Below, piece after piece: positions 27,962 through 36,608 of a DNA stretch of 64,000 bases. The notes below the pieces were generated by a model. The model was not told where the DNA came from, did no database searches, and saw only the letters and a program-made list of their open reading frames with translations. Position 1 is the stretch's first letter, and the number at the start of each line of letters is the position of its first letter. Origin of the DNA: Sphingomonas oligophenolica (lineage in GTDB: Bacteria > Pseudomonadota > Alphaproteobacteria > Sphingomonadales > Sphingomonadaceae). Made by a program: the position numbers and the translations under genes. The DNA is taken from contig NZ_RCZK01000001.1 of assembly GCF_006438955.1 (NCBI RefSeq), positions 248,001 through 312,000 on the forward strand. The letters are read 5' to 3'.

Positions 27962-28993
27962 ATGAACGATACATCTTCGATCGGCGCGGCGCGTCTCCAC
28001 CGCCGGATGGCGCGGGGCGCCGCATTTCTGGGCAGCGACTACGCAATCATGGCGGGTGCGATGTCGTGGGTCAGCGAGCGCAATCTCGTCGCCGCGATGT
28101 CGAACGCGGGCGGGTTCGGGGTGATCGCGTGCGGCGCGATGACTACCGACCTGCTCGATGCCGAGATCGCGGGCACCAAGACGCTTACCGCCAAGCCGTT
28201 CGGGGTAAACCTGATCACGATGCACCCCGATCTATTCGCGCTAATCGAGGTGTGCGCGAAGCACGCGGTTGGCCATGTCGTGCTGGCGGGCGGGCTTCCA
28301 CCGAAGGGTAGTCTTGAGGCGATCAAGCAGATGGGGGCGAAGGTCATCTGCTTCGCGCCGACGCTGGCGATGGCGAAAAAACTGATCCGATCGGGGGTCG
28401 ACGCGCTGGTGATCGAGGGAATGGAGGCGGGCGGGCACATCGGCCCGGTCTCCACCAGCGTGCTCGCGCAGGAAATGCTACCGACGATCGCCAACGAAGT
28501 GCCGGTCTTCGTCGCGGGCGGGATCGGTCGCGGCGAGGCGATCGCGGGGTATCTCGACATGGGCGCGGCGGGGGTCCAGCTCGGCACGCGGTTCGTGTGC
28601 GCAACCGAATCGATTGCGCATGCCAATTTCAAGAAGGCGTTCATCCGCGCCAGCGCGCGCGATGCGGTGGCGAGCGTCCAGCTTGACCCGCGGCTCCCGG
28701 TGATCCCGGTCCGCGCGCTCAAGAACGCGGCGGGCGAATCGTTCGGCGCCAAGCAGCGCGAGGTCGCCGCGCTGCTCGACGGCGGCAAGGTCGAGATGCT
28801 CGAAGCGCAGCTTCAGATCGAACATTATTGGGCGGGCGCATTGCGCCGCGCGGTGATCGACGGCGATGTCGAACATGGCAGCGTCATGGCGGGCCAGTCG
28901 GTTGGCATGGTTACCAAGGAAGAACCGCTCGCCGACATTATCGCGACGCTGATGGCGGAGGCGGCGGGCGCGTTGGAACAGCGCGCGGCCTGA
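27962..28993 (+). CDS. NAD(P)H-dependent flavin oxidoreductase / nitronate monooxygenase-like
   Basis: A 343-residue FMN-dependent TIM-barrel protein of the nitronate monooxygenase (2-nitropropane dioxygenase, FabK-like) family. Markers are AAMSNAGGFGVIACG near the N-terminus, the FMN-phosphate loop EGMEAGGHIGPVST, and GGIGRGEAIAGYLDMGAAGVQLGTRF split across two loops. Substrate not deducible: members oxidise nitronates or reduce quinones or enoyl groups. It follows lysC by 47 bp and meets a small membrane gene tail to tail. Confidence 0.85.
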   Translation: MNDTSSIGAARLHRRMARGAAFLGSDYAIMAGAMSWVSERNLVAAMSNAGGFGVIACGAMTTDLLDAEIAGTKTLTAKPFGVNLITMHPDLFALIEVCAKHAVGHVVLAGGLPPKGSLEAIKQMGAKVICFAPTLAMAKKLIRSGVDALVIEGMEAGGHIGPVSTSVLAQEMLPTIANEVPVFVAGGIGRGEAIAGYLDMGAAGVQLGTRFVCATESIAHANFKKAFIRASARDAVASVQLDPRLPVIPVRALKNAAGESFGAKQREVAALLDGGKVEMLEAQLQIEHYWAGALRRAVIDGDVEHGSVMAGQSVGMVTKEEPLADIIATLMAEAAGALEQRAA

Positions 28994-28994
28994 C

Positions 28995-29339
28995 CTATCG
29001 GTTCGGCAGCCGCACGAAATTGACCGCGAACAGCGCCGCCAGCGCATAGTCGATCTGCGCGAAGGCGAAACTTCCCATCGTGATCGCACCATGCGCGTAG
29101 AGAATCGTCATCGGCACCGCGAAGCTGAGTTTCGACGCGATCCCGATCGGGATCACCAGCCGATAGCGCACCGGATCGGTGGCGATCAGCAGATAGGCAA
29201 GCTGGGTCACCGCCGCCGCGCCCGCAAAGGCGTAGAGCCACTGCGTCTCGATCGTGAGCGGAGCGCGGAAGTAGAGCGATAACGTCGCGGCGAGGCCGTA
29301 AACCCCGGCCAGTGCGAAACTCCACGTCGCCATCCGCAT
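28995..29339 (-). CDS. Small four-helix membrane protein, unknown function
   Basis: A 114-residue hydrophobic protein with four likely membrane helices and short loops (about residues 5-24, 35-51, 62-81, 88-107). I do not recognise a family with confidence. It lies between convergent and divergent genes, alone on its strand, 87 bp from the divergent lipoprotein gene. Confidence 0.7.
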   Translation of the reverse strand: MRMATWSFALAGVYGLAATLSLYFRAPLTIETQWLYAFAGAAAVTQLAYLLIATDPVRYRLVIPIGIASKLSFAVPMTILYAHGAITMGSFAFAQIDYALAALFAVNFVRLPNR

Positions 29340-29435
29340 GTCGTCGATCCTCCCTCGATCGGGGTAACCTTACGATCGATTAACCTTTTTGCGCGCATAG
29401 TTTCTCACGCCGGGGGGCAGTGAGGAATGGTCGTC

Positions 29436-30167
29436 ATGAAGTATCCGCTGGTTCCCGCCTTCGCGATGTCGGCCGTCGTGCTGGTTACGCTGGCGGGATG
29501 TGCGACAAAGCCAGCGGTAATCGCCGAAGCACCGCCGCCGCCGGCTACGGCACCCGTCGTCGTGGCGATGCCCAAGGGAGCGTATGTCGGGATGGCGATC
29601 CCCGCGCGGCTGCCCGACGGGCGCTATGCCACCCCGAACCGCGATCTGACCCCCGATGCCACGATCTGGCATTTCCGCGTCGCGCTCAACGTTGCGGCGC
29701 TCGCGTGTCGGGGCGAGGAGGGCGACCGCATCGTCGCCGGATACAATTCGATGCTCACGCGCGAGAAGGCACCGCTGGCGGCCGCCGAGACGCATTACGC
29801 CGCCGAATTCAAGGCGACGGGCACGAAGGACTGGCGCGCGACCTACGACAACGGGATGACGCGGCTGTATAATTTCTTTTCCCAATCGCCAGCGCGCGAC
29901 GCATTCTGCGATGCCGCGGCGGCGACGCTTGCCGACGCCGCGCTGGTCGACGATGCCGGGTTGAGCGGTTTTGCGGCGATCCGGTTGGCAGTGCTCGAAC
30001 GGCCGTTCACCGATTTCTACGCGGCTTATGATGCGTGGCGCGAAAGTCGGTCGCGACCGATCTACGCGTTGGCGGCGACGACCGCGCCAGGACCCGCGGC
30101 GACCGCCAGACCACCGCGGCTGGAGCTTGACCCCAGCGTCTTCCAGGATACCACCGTCACTCACTGA
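29436..30167 (+). CDS. Lipoprotein of unknown function
   Basis: A 243-residue exported lipoprotein: lipobox VTLAGC with the acylated Cys at residue 22, a Pro/Ala-rich tether, then a mainly helical domain rich in Ala and Tyr with four further Cys residues. The start at 29436 is preferred because GTGAGGA lies at proper spacing; ATG 29427 is nine bases earlier. Its last 7 bp overlap the convergent XRE gene. No named domain recognised. Confidence 0.75.
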   Translation: MKYPLVPAFAMSAVVLVTLAGCATKPAVIAEAPPPPATAPVVVAMPKGAYVGMAIPARLPDGRYATPNRDLTPDATIWHFRVALNVAALACRGEEGDRIVAGYNSMLTREKAPLAAAETHYAAEFKATGTKDWRATYDNGMTRLYNFFSQSPARDAFCDAAAATLADAALVDDAGLSGFAAIRLAVLERPFTDFYAAYDAWRESRSRPIYALAATTAPGPAATARPPRLELDPSVFQDTTVTH

Positions 30168-30370
30168 TCCGCGAGGCGGAACAGCGTCTCGACGGGGCGA
30201 TCGAGCGCCGCGGCGAGCTTGAGCGCGAGGATCGTCGAGGGGACGAAGACGCCGTTTTCGACGGTGTTGATCGTCTTTCGGCTGACCCCGATCATTTCGG
30301 CGAGCGCGGCCTGGGTCAGCCCGAGCCGCTCGCGTTCGTCCTTCAAGCTGTTGATCAGCGATTCGTTCAT
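30161..30370 (-). CDS. XRE-family small transcriptional regulator
   Basis: A 69-residue single-domain helix-turn-helix repressor: LGLTQAALAEMIGVSRKTIN forms the HTH at about residues 17-36, and the C-terminal half is the short extension (PVETLFRL) typical of regulators paired with a membrane protein gene. Its ATG overlaps the stop of the upstream membrane protein (ATGA), so both come from one transcript. The inverted repeat at 30800-30819 is the probable operator. Confidence 0.9.
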   Translation of the reverse strand: MNESLINSLKDERERLGLTQAALAEMIGVSRKTINTVENGVFVPSTILALKLAAALDRPVETLFRLADQ

Positions 30371-30786
30371 CGGCTGGCCCGCAGCTCCAGCGCCGCGAAC
30401 GCGATCAGTGCCGCCGCCATCCCGGCGGTGCCGATAACGCGAACCGCGTCGTAAGCGGTCAATGCCGGAACGTAAAGCGACACGATCGTCATCGCGAGCG
30501 TGGCGACGACCGCCGCCCAGAAGCCCCTGGTGGTCGCGATGTGGCGATGCTCACGGGTGGATTCGTCGTCGAGCAAAAGCGCGACCGGATTCCTTGCTTT
30601 CACCCAGCGTGCGAACGGCAACAGGTTCAAGCTCGCGCCGATCATGAGGCCCGCCCACAGGCCGTTGAGAAAATCGACCCCGCCTGCAAACGTCACCATC
30701 AATAGCAGCACCAAGGCCGCGGCGAGCGCCAAGAAAAAGATCGCGCGCACGATGCTCTTGCGCTCGGCGATGTCGACGATGGTCAT
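30367..30786 (-). CDS. Four-helix membrane protein co-transcribed with XRE regulator
   Basis: A 139-residue protein with two pairs of membrane helices (about residues 15-55 and 90-135) separated by a charged loop with DDESTREHRH. The ATG at 30784-30786 is preceded by GGGGAGA; another start 24 nt earlier would bury the ribosome site. XRE plus small membrane protein is a recurrent two-gene arrangement in bacteria; the signal sensed is unknown. Confidence 0.8.
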   Translation of the reverse strand: MTIVDIAERKSIVRAIFFLALAAALVLLLMVTFAGGVDFLNGLWAGLMIGASLNLLPFARWVKARNPVALLLDDESTREHRHIATTRGFWAAVVATLAMTIVSLYVPALTAYDAVRVIGTAGMAAALIAFAALELRASR

Positions 30787-30799
30787 GATGATCTCCCCG

Positions 30800-30837
30800 A
30801 TGTAACTCACAGGTTACATGTCACCCTTGGGTTACAT
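30800..30837. promoter_or_regulatory. Operator-like GTTACAT repeats upstream of the membrane protein-XRE operon
   Basis: ATGTAACTCACAGGTTACAT (30800-30819) is a perfect inverted repeat with 7-bp arms and a 6-bp spacer. A third half-site, GTTACAT, follows at 30831-30837, in direct orientation to the second half. It begins 14 bp upstream of the ATG at 30786, well placed for autorepression by the XRE protein encoded at the end of this operon. Confidence 0.7.
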
Positions 30838-30885
30838 CGTCAAGCGGGTTTCTTCGTGACTCCGGTTGGGTTAACAGCCGCGGGC

Positions 30886-31359
30886 ATGGCGCAACCCGGG
30901 ATCGACCAACCCGCCGCAGGGCGGTTCGACGGCGCGGAGCACCGGTTTCCGGTGCGCGTCTATTTCGAGGATACCGACCTGTCGGGGGTGGTCTATCACC
31001 CCAATTATCTGCGCTACATGGAACGCGCGCGGTCCGACATGCTGCGGATTGCGGGGATCGACCAGCGCGCGGCCCACGAGGCGGGGGATGGCGCGTATGC
31101 GATCGTCGATCTGGCGATTCGCTATCGCGCGCCCGCCAGGCTCGACGATGCGTTGCTGGTCGTCAGCACGGTGACACGGGCGAGCCCGGCCAGCGTCGTC
31201 ATTCATCAAACAGTCAGGCGCGGCACGGTTGAGTTGACCGATGCGGACGTGACCGCGGCGCTAGTCGCGCCATCGGGGCGACCGGTTCGTCAGCCACGCG
31301 CCTGGCTCGCCATCTATCAACGGCTGATCGCCGCAAACCCGACAGAGGGAAACGCATGA
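30886..31359 (+). CDS. ybgC: Tol-Pal-associated acyl-CoA thioesterase
   Basis: A 157-residue hotdog-fold thioesterase. The signature VYFEDTDLSGVVYHPNYLRY contains the catalytic Asp of the 4-hydroxybenzoyl-CoA thioesterase family. YbgC proteins hydrolyse acyl-CoA or acyl-ACP and associate with phospholipid-synthesis enzymes; the gene regularly precedes tolQ. The ATG at 30886 is preferred to the GTG at 30856. It overlaps tolQ by 4 nt. Confidence 0.92.
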   Translation: MAQPGIDQPAAGRFDGAEHRFPVRVYFEDTDLSGVVYHPNYLRYMERARSDMLRIAGIDQRAAHEAGDGAYAIVDLAIRYRAPARLDDALLVVSTVTRASPASVVIHQTVRRGTVELTDADVTAALVAPSGRPVRQPRAWLAIYQRLIAANPTEGNA

Positions 31360-32048
31360 ATCCGGTCTTCAACATGGACGCGGCGACGATGTCGCCGGTG
31401 GCGCTTTTCATCCAGGCCGATTGGGTCGTGAAGATCGTGATGGCGGGGCTGTTGATCGCCAGCATCTGGACGTGGGCGCTGATCGTCGCCTTTTGGCTGC
31501 GGCTCGGCAAAACCCGCCGGGGGATGGCGCGGTTCGAACGCGAATTCTGGAAAGCCGACGATATCGACGTCTTCTACAAGGCCGAAAGCGAGAATACGCT
31601 GCCGTCGGCGCGGGTGTTCATCGCCGGGGTGAAGGAATGGCGGCGGTCGACCGCGGGCGGATCGATCGACAAGGGCGGCACCCGCGAACGGCTCGCGACG
31701 ACGATGGCCGCGGCCTCCGCCGAGGAGATCGATACGCTGTCCGATCGGCTGAACATCCTCGCGACGGTCGGATCGGTCGCGCCGTTCGTCGGGCTGTTCG
31801 GGACAGTGTGGGGAATCATGCGTGCGTTCACGGGAATCGCGAGCGCGCAGAATTCGTCATTGGCTGTGGTCGCTCCGGGAATCGCGGAGGCGCTGTTCGC
31901 GACCGCGATCGGCTTGTTCGCGGCGATCCCCGCGGTGATCGCGTACAATCGCTTCAGCCACGGCGTGAACCGGATCGAAGCGGCGCTCAATCGCTTCGCC
32001 GACGGATTCCACACCACGCTGTCGCGCCAACTGGATGGCGGTCGCTGA
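31356..32048 (+). CDS. tolQ: Tol-Pal system proton channel subunit TolQ
   Basis: A 230-residue MotA/TolQ/ExbB protein with three membrane helices (about 25-45, 140-160, 175-195). It forms the proton-conducting stator with TolR that energises TolA and constricts the outer membrane at division. The segment VAPFVGLFGTVWGIMRAF is diagnostic. It starts with ATGA overlapping ybgC and ends just before tolR. Confidence 0.95.
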   Translation: MNPVFNMDAATMSPVALFIQADWVVKIVMAGLLIASIWTWALIVAFWLRLGKTRRGMARFEREFWKADDIDVFYKAESENTLPSARVFIAGVKEWRRSTAGGSIDKGGTRERLATTMAAASAEEIDTLSDRLNILATVGSVAPFVGLFGTVWGIMRAFTGIASAQNSSLAVVAPGIAEALFATAIGLFAAIPAVIAYNRFSHGVNRIEAALNRFADGFHTTLSRQLDGGR

Positions 32049-32052
32049 CGCG

Positions 32053-32490
<438 letters not shown>

Positions 32491-32496
32491 GCGCCC

Positions 32497-32527
32497 CCGG
32501 TTTCTCGACTGCGCTCGAAACGAACGG
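32497..32527. repeat. REP-like palindrome between tolR and tolA
   Basis: A 31-bp element, on the minus strand CCGTTCG-TTTCGAGC-GCA-GTCGA-GAAACCGG, fills most of the 46-bp tolR-tolA gap. It has the same plan as the arms at 18-46 and 56-84 (CCGTTCG, GAGC, GTCGA, CGG in the same order) and folds into a hairpin. Such an element inside an operon may protect or attenuate the mRNA. Confidence 0.65.
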
Positions 32528-32536
32528 GTAACAGCA

Positions 32537-33469
32537 GTGGATCGGGCGGAGAAAGTCGGTCTGGGGATCGCGGTCGTCGGGCATATCGTGCTCTTCGGGC
32601 TGCTGTCGGTCGGATTGCTGTCGACGCCGAACCCCGAAAAACTCCAGCAGCACCCGATCGAGGTGAGCCTGGTCAAGGATGTCGGGCTGGAGGCGACCGC
32701 ACCACAGGCGGTCACCCCGCCCGCGCAGTCGGTCGCGCCCGATCAAGGTGCGCCCGAGGATGCCGCGCCGCCCGCCGGGGCGGTGACCGAGCCGCAGCCC
32801 GCGCCCGCGCCGGTTCCGCCCACCCCGGCGGCAAAGCCCGCGCCCGCCAAGCCTGCGCCGACGACCAAGCCTGCGCCCGCGCCCAAGCCTGCGCCGGTTC
32901 GGGCGAAGCCGAAACCCGCGCCTCCCGCGCCCGAAAAGGCGGCACCCAAGGCCGCGCCCGCTAAGCCTGCGGCCTCGGCGAAGCCCACTCCCGCAACGCC
33001 GTCCAAAGCCAAGGGAAGCGGGAGCAAAGCCGAGGCAACGACCTCGAAACCACGTGGATCGCGGCTCGGTCCCAATTTCCTCGAGGGGCTGACCGACAAG
33101 CCGTCGACGAGCAAGTCGACCGCGCCGGTCGCCGCCAAGATCGACGCGCGCGCGCTCGCCTCGATCCAGCAGGCGATCGCGCGGCAGATCCAGCCGTGCG
33201 CCGATCGCCAGGTGAACCCCGGGCCGGGCGCGAACGAGATCGTCACCGTCCTGAACCTGCGCCTCAACGAAGACGGCACACTCGCGGCGACCCCGCGAAT
33301 GGTGCGCCAGACCGGGGTGAACGGCGACAACGATCGTTATCGCCAGCGGGTGGTCGATCTGGGCGTCGCCGCATTCAAGGGCTGTTCGCCGCTGAAACTG
33401 CCCGCCGAATATTATTCAACGCCCGCGGGCGGCTGGAACAACATCAATTATAACTGGCAGTTGCGGTGA
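32537..33469 (+). CDS. tolA: Tol-Pal envelope-spanning protein TolA
   Basis: A 310-residue TolA-like protein: an N-terminal membrane helix (about 8-28), a long Pro/Ala/Lys-rich domain (about 55-185) with KPAPAKPAP-type repeats, and a C-terminal TonB/TolA-like domain with two Cys residues (C222 region QPCADRQ and KGCSPLKLP). It links the TolQR motor to Pal and TolB. It begins with GTG (32537), right after the REP-like element. Confidence 0.9.
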   Translation: MDRAEKVGLGIAVVGHIVLFGLLSVGLLSTPNPEKLQQHPIEVSLVKDVGLEATAPQAVTPPAQSVAPDQGAPEDAAPPAGAVTEPQPAPAPVPPTPAAKPAPAKPAPTTKPAPAPKPAPVRAKPKPAPPAPEKAAPKAAPAKPAASAKPTPATPSKAKGSGSKAEATTSKPRGSRLGPNFLEGLTDKPSTSKSTAPVAAKIDARALASIQQAIARQIQPCADRQVNPGPGANEIVTVLNLRLNEDGTLAATPRMVRQTGVNGDNDRYRQRVVDLGVAAFKGCSPLKLPAEYYSTPAGGWNNINYNWQLR

Positions 33470-33543
33470 ACGGGGCTGCGCGTCGGATGATCCACCCTCC
33501 GACCATCGGGGTAGCAGCCCCGCGGCGTCAAATAGTGTAGAGG

Positions 33544-34935
33544 ATGCGTATGACTCGTTTTGCTTGGATCGCCGGATTGGCACTCATCGCCGCGGCACCA
33601 GCGGTCGCCCAGACCGCGGCCGCACCGCAGACCCCCGCGCCCGCCGCTGCCGCCGGGCAGGATCAGGCACCGCCGCCGCTCGAAGTGTCGGTCACCGGCG
33701 GCGTGTCCGCGCCGATGCCGATCGCGATTCCCGCGATGCCGACCAACGCGGTCATCTCGACGCCTGCCGGATCGACTGACGACCTGGGACGCAAGCTCGC
33801 GGAGATCGTTACCAACGACCTGAAGAATTCGGGGTTGTTCTCGCCGCTCCAGCCCGCGCAGTTGCGCAGCGTGATCTTCCCCGAAGTCACCGCCCCCGCG
33901 TTCGATTACTGGGGTGGCACCGGCGCGCAGGCGCTGGTCCAGGGGTTCATCCGTGCCAATGGCGACGGCAATTTGACCGTCGGTTGTTACCTATACGATG
34001 TGTTCTCGAAGATCGAACTCAGCCGCCAGGGCTTCGTCGTGCCGCCGTCCGACTGGCGCCGCGCGGGGCATAAATGCGCCGACATGGTGTATACGCGGCT
34101 GACCGGAGAAGGCCCGTATTTCGACAGCCGCGTCGTCTATGTCAGCGAGACAGGCCCCAAGGCGAAGCGGATCAAGCGGCTCGCGATCATGGACCAGGAC
34201 GGTGCCAACCACCGGTTCCTGACCAACGGCCAGTCGATCGTGCTGACGCCGCGGTTCGCGCCGAACCAGCAGTCGATCGTTTATATGAGCTACGTCAACG
34301 ATCGTCCCGCGATCTATGTCTACGACATCGGATCGGGGCGGCAGCGGCTTGTGGTGCAGAACGTCAACCTGACCTTCGCACCGCGCTTCTCGCCCGATGG
34401 CCGGTATATCCTGTTCTCAATGGCGACGGGGGGCAATACCGATGTCTATCGAGTGGCGGCGAGCGGCGGCACGCCGCAGCGGCTGACCAATTCGCCGGGG
34501 ATCGATGACGGTGGCAGCTATTCGCCCGACGGATCGAAGATCGTCTTCGAAAGCGACCGGTCTGGCGGGCAGCAGCTCTATGTCATGAACGCCGATGGAT
34601 CGAACCAGCAGCGTATCAGCTTCGGGGGTGGCCGCTACGGCACCCCGGTGTGGAGCCCGCGCGGCGACCTAATCGCGTTCACCAAATTGGGCGGCGCGTT
34701 CCGGATCGGGGTGATGAACCCCACGGGCGGCGGCGAGCGGCTGTTGACCAACGCCTGGCAGGACGAGGGGCCGAGCTGGTCGCCCAACGGGCGGGTCATC
34801 ATCTTCTTCCGGTCGAGCCAAGGCGGATCGGGCAAGGCGGACCTGTGGATGGTCGACCTGACCGGGCAGGTCGAGCGCAAGATTCCGACCCCGCTCGACG
34901 GATCGGACCCGGCGTGGGGACCGTTGCGGCCATAG
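33544..34935 (+). CDS. tolB: Tol-Pal system beta-propeller protein TolB
   Basis: A 463-residue periplasmic protein: signal peptide (cleavage after AVA near residue 22), an N-terminal alpha/beta domain with IVTNDLKNSGLFSPL, and a six-bladed propeller with WD40-like PD40 repeats such as PRFSPDGRYILFSM, SYSPDGSKIVFESDRSG and SWSPNGRVIIFF. TolB binds Pal and TolA. It lies 74 bp after tolA. Confidence 0.95.
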   Translation: MRMTRFAWIAGLALIAAAPAVAQTAAAPQTPAPAAAAGQDQAPPPLEVSVTGGVSAPMPIAIPAMPTNAVISTPAGSTDDLGRKLAEIVTNDLKNSGLFSPLQPAQLRSVIFPEVTAPAFDYWGGTGAQALVQGFIRANGDGNLTVGCYLYDVFSKIELSRQGFVVPPSDWRRAGHKCADMVYTRLTGEGPYFDSRVVYVSETGPKAKRIKRLAIMDQDGANHRFLTNGQSIVLTPRFAPNQQSIVYMSYVNDRPAIYVYDIGSGRQRLVVQNVNLTFAPRFSPDGRYILFSMATGGNTDVYRVAASGGTPQRLTNSPGIDDGGSYSPDGSKIVFESDRSGGQQLYVMNADGSNQQRISFGGGRYGTPVWSPRGDLIAFTKLGGAFRIGVMNPTGGGERLLTNAWQDEGPSWSPNGRVIIFFRSSQGGSGKADLWMVDLTGQVERKIPTPLDGSDPAWGPLRP

Positions 34936-34975
34936 ATGTTCGCGGGGGCGAGAAATCACTACGGGAGATAGACTG

Positions 34976-35497
34976 ATGAAACTTTCCACCACGCTGCTCG
35001 CGGCGACCGCACTGATCGCGGTCGCGGGCTGTTCGAAGAAGCGGCCCGAGACGCTGCCGCCCGCGCCGATGACCGACGCCGCGCCAGGTCAGGTCGCCCC
35101 GCCCGCCACCAACCCCTATGGCGACGCGGTCGTCCCCGGCTCCGACGCCGATTTCCGCCGTTCGGTGACGTCGAACACGGTCAATTTCGATGTCGACATG
35201 TACGATATCGATCCGCAGGCGCGCAGCATCCTCGACAGCCAGGCCGCCTGGCTCACCAAATTCCCGAATGTCCGCGCGACGATCGAAGGGCATTGCGACG
35301 AGCGCGGCACCCGTGAGTACAACCTTGCGCTCGGCGATCGCCGCGCCAACGCGGCGAAGAACTATCTCGTCGCGCGCGGGGTCAGCCCGGCGCGGCTGAC
35401 GACGATCAGCTATGGCAAGGAACGTCCGATCGCGATGGGATCCGACGAGGCCGCCTATGCGCAGAACCGCCGCGCGGTGACTGTCGTTCTCAACTAA
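34976..35497 (+). CDS. pal: Peptidoglycan-associated lipoprotein Pal
   Basis: A 173-residue outer-membrane lipoprotein: lipobox IAVAGC with Cys19, a Pro-rich tether, and a C-terminal OmpA-like domain binding meso-diaminopimelate in peptidoglycan (TIEGHCDERGTREYNLALGD contains the conserved Asp/Arg). It follows tolB by 40 bp. The usual next gene, cpoB/ybgF, is not here; an MscS channel follows. A 17-bp tandem duplication spans its stop codon. Confidence 0.96.
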   Translation: MKLSTTLLAATALIAVAGCSKKRPETLPPAPMTDAAPGQVAPPATNPYGDAVVPGSDADFRRSVTSNTVNFDVDMYDIDPQARSILDSQAAWLTKFPNVRATIEGHCDERGTREYNLALGDRRANAAKNYLVARGVSPARLTTISYGKERPIAMGSDEAAYAQNRRAVTVVLN

Positions 35498-35519
35498 CCG
35501 GCGTTCTCAGCTAACCGGC
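35486..35519. repeat. 17-bp tandem duplication across the pal stop codon
   Basis: GTTCTCAACTAACCGGC (35486-35502) is followed at once by GTTCTCAGCTAACCGGC (35503-35519), identical but for one base. The first unit contains the last codons and TAA of pal; the second is non-coding. It looks like a recent replication-slippage duplication. Confidence 0.85.
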
Positions 35520-35533
35520 CCGCAGGATCGCGG

Positions 35534-35564
35534 CGCCGCCGGAACCGAGATGGTTTCGGCGGCG
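35534..35564 (+). terminator. Terminator hairpin after the tol-pal operon
   Basis: A 13-bp stem, CGCCGCCGGAACC (35534-35546) pairing with 35552-35564 with one G-U pair, closes a 5-nt loop and is followed by TTCGGTTTCG. It lies between pal and the mscS start at 35575 and may end or attenuate tol-pal transcription. Confidence 0.6.
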
Positions 35565-35574
35565 TTCGGTTTCG

Positions 35575-36552
35575 ATGCAGCCAGTCGCCCCGCCGCCCGT
35601 CAAGAACCCGATCGACCTGATCGTCGCCAAGCTCCACGTTGCGAGCAATTCGTTCTTCCTCCAGCTTCCCAACATCATCGGCGGCATCGTTTTCATTCTG
35701 GTGATGTACGTCATCGGGCGGTTGGTCGCGCGGGGATTGCGGGCGCTGTTCCACAAGCGCGGACGGCTCGATCTGGGCAGCGTGCTCGGCAGCCTGGCGT
35801 TCGGAGCGATCATGATTGTCGCGGTGCTGTTCGCGTCCGCGATCATCTTCCCCTCGGTTCAGCCCGCCACGATCATCTCCAGCCTCGGCATCGGATCGGT
35901 TGCGATCGGGTTCGCGTTCAAGGATATCCTGCAGAATTTGCTCGCGGGGATCCTGTTGCTCGTCAACCGGCCCTATCGGCGTGGCGACCAGATCGTCGTC
36001 AAGGATTTCGAGGGCACGGTCGAACATATCGAAAGCCGCGCGACGTTGATCAAAACCTATGACGGTCGCCGGGTCATCATCCCCAATTCCGACGTCTATA
36101 CGTCGCCGGTGGTGGTCAACACCGCGTTCGAGCACCGCCGCGACCAGTTCGACATCGGGATCGGCTATGGCGACAAGCCGGCGCGATCGGCGGACACGTT
36201 TCTCGCCGCGATCGCCAAGATCGAGGGCGTACTCGCCGACCCCGCGCCCGAGGTGCTGCCGTGGGGGCTCGACGATAATTTCATTACGCTGCGCGCGCGG
36301 TGGTGGACCGATTCGACGCGGACCAACGTCGTCCATATTCGTTCGAAGGTGGTCCTTGCGATCTGGGAGGCGGCGTCAGAACACGGCATCGACCTGCCGT
36401 ACCCGACCAGCGTCATCCTGTTTCACGACCAGACCGAGGAAACCGACGGCGATCGCACCGCCCAGCGCGAGGGCTGGCCTGCGGGCAAGAAGCCGCCCAA
36501 GCCGCGCCGCCGCGCACAGCGCCGCGAATCCGAGCAGGCGGCGACCGATTGA
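35575..36552 (+). CDS. MscS-family mechanosensitive channel
   Basis: A 325-residue small-conductance channel with three membrane helices. The pore helix and following beta-domain are seen in SSLGIGSVAIGFAFKDILQN and NRPYRRGDQIVV, then the cytoplasmic vestibule with IPNSDVYTSPV. The C-terminal tail of about 35 residues is very basic (KKPPKPRRRAQRR). It releases solutes on hypo-osmotic shock. The start lies ten bases after the hairpin that follows pal. Confidence 0.93.
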   Translation: MQPVAPPPVKNPIDLIVAKLHVASNSFFLQLPNIIGGIVFILVMYVIGRLVARGLRALFHKRGRLDLGSVLGSLAFGAIMIVAVLFASAIIFPSVQPATIISSLGIGSVAIGFAFKDILQNLLAGILLLVNRPYRRGDQIVVKDFEGTVEHIESRATLIKTYDGRRVIIPNSDVYTSPVVVNTAFEHRRDQFDIGIGYGDKPARSADTFLAAIAKIEGVLADPAPEVLPWGLDDNFITLRARWWTDSTRTNVVHIRSKVVLAIWEAASEHGIDLPYPTSVILFHDQTEETDGDRTAQREGWPAGKKPPKPRRRAQRRESEQAATD

Positions 36553-36554
36553 GC

Positions 36555-36581
36555 TTGCGACTCGGTTGAAAGGGATATAAT
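36555..36581 (+). promoter_or_regulatory. Probable promoter of the SPFH module
   Basis: A consensus TATAAT (36576-36581) lies 27 bp before the SPFH start, with TTGCGA at 36555-36560 as possible -35 (15-bp spacer, shorter than ideal). The region is locally AT-rich and also contains TGATATCA. ACGGAGGG precedes the ATG at 36609. Confidence 0.5.
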
Positions 36582-36608
36582 TGTGATATCATCTTAACGG
36601 AGGGTATC

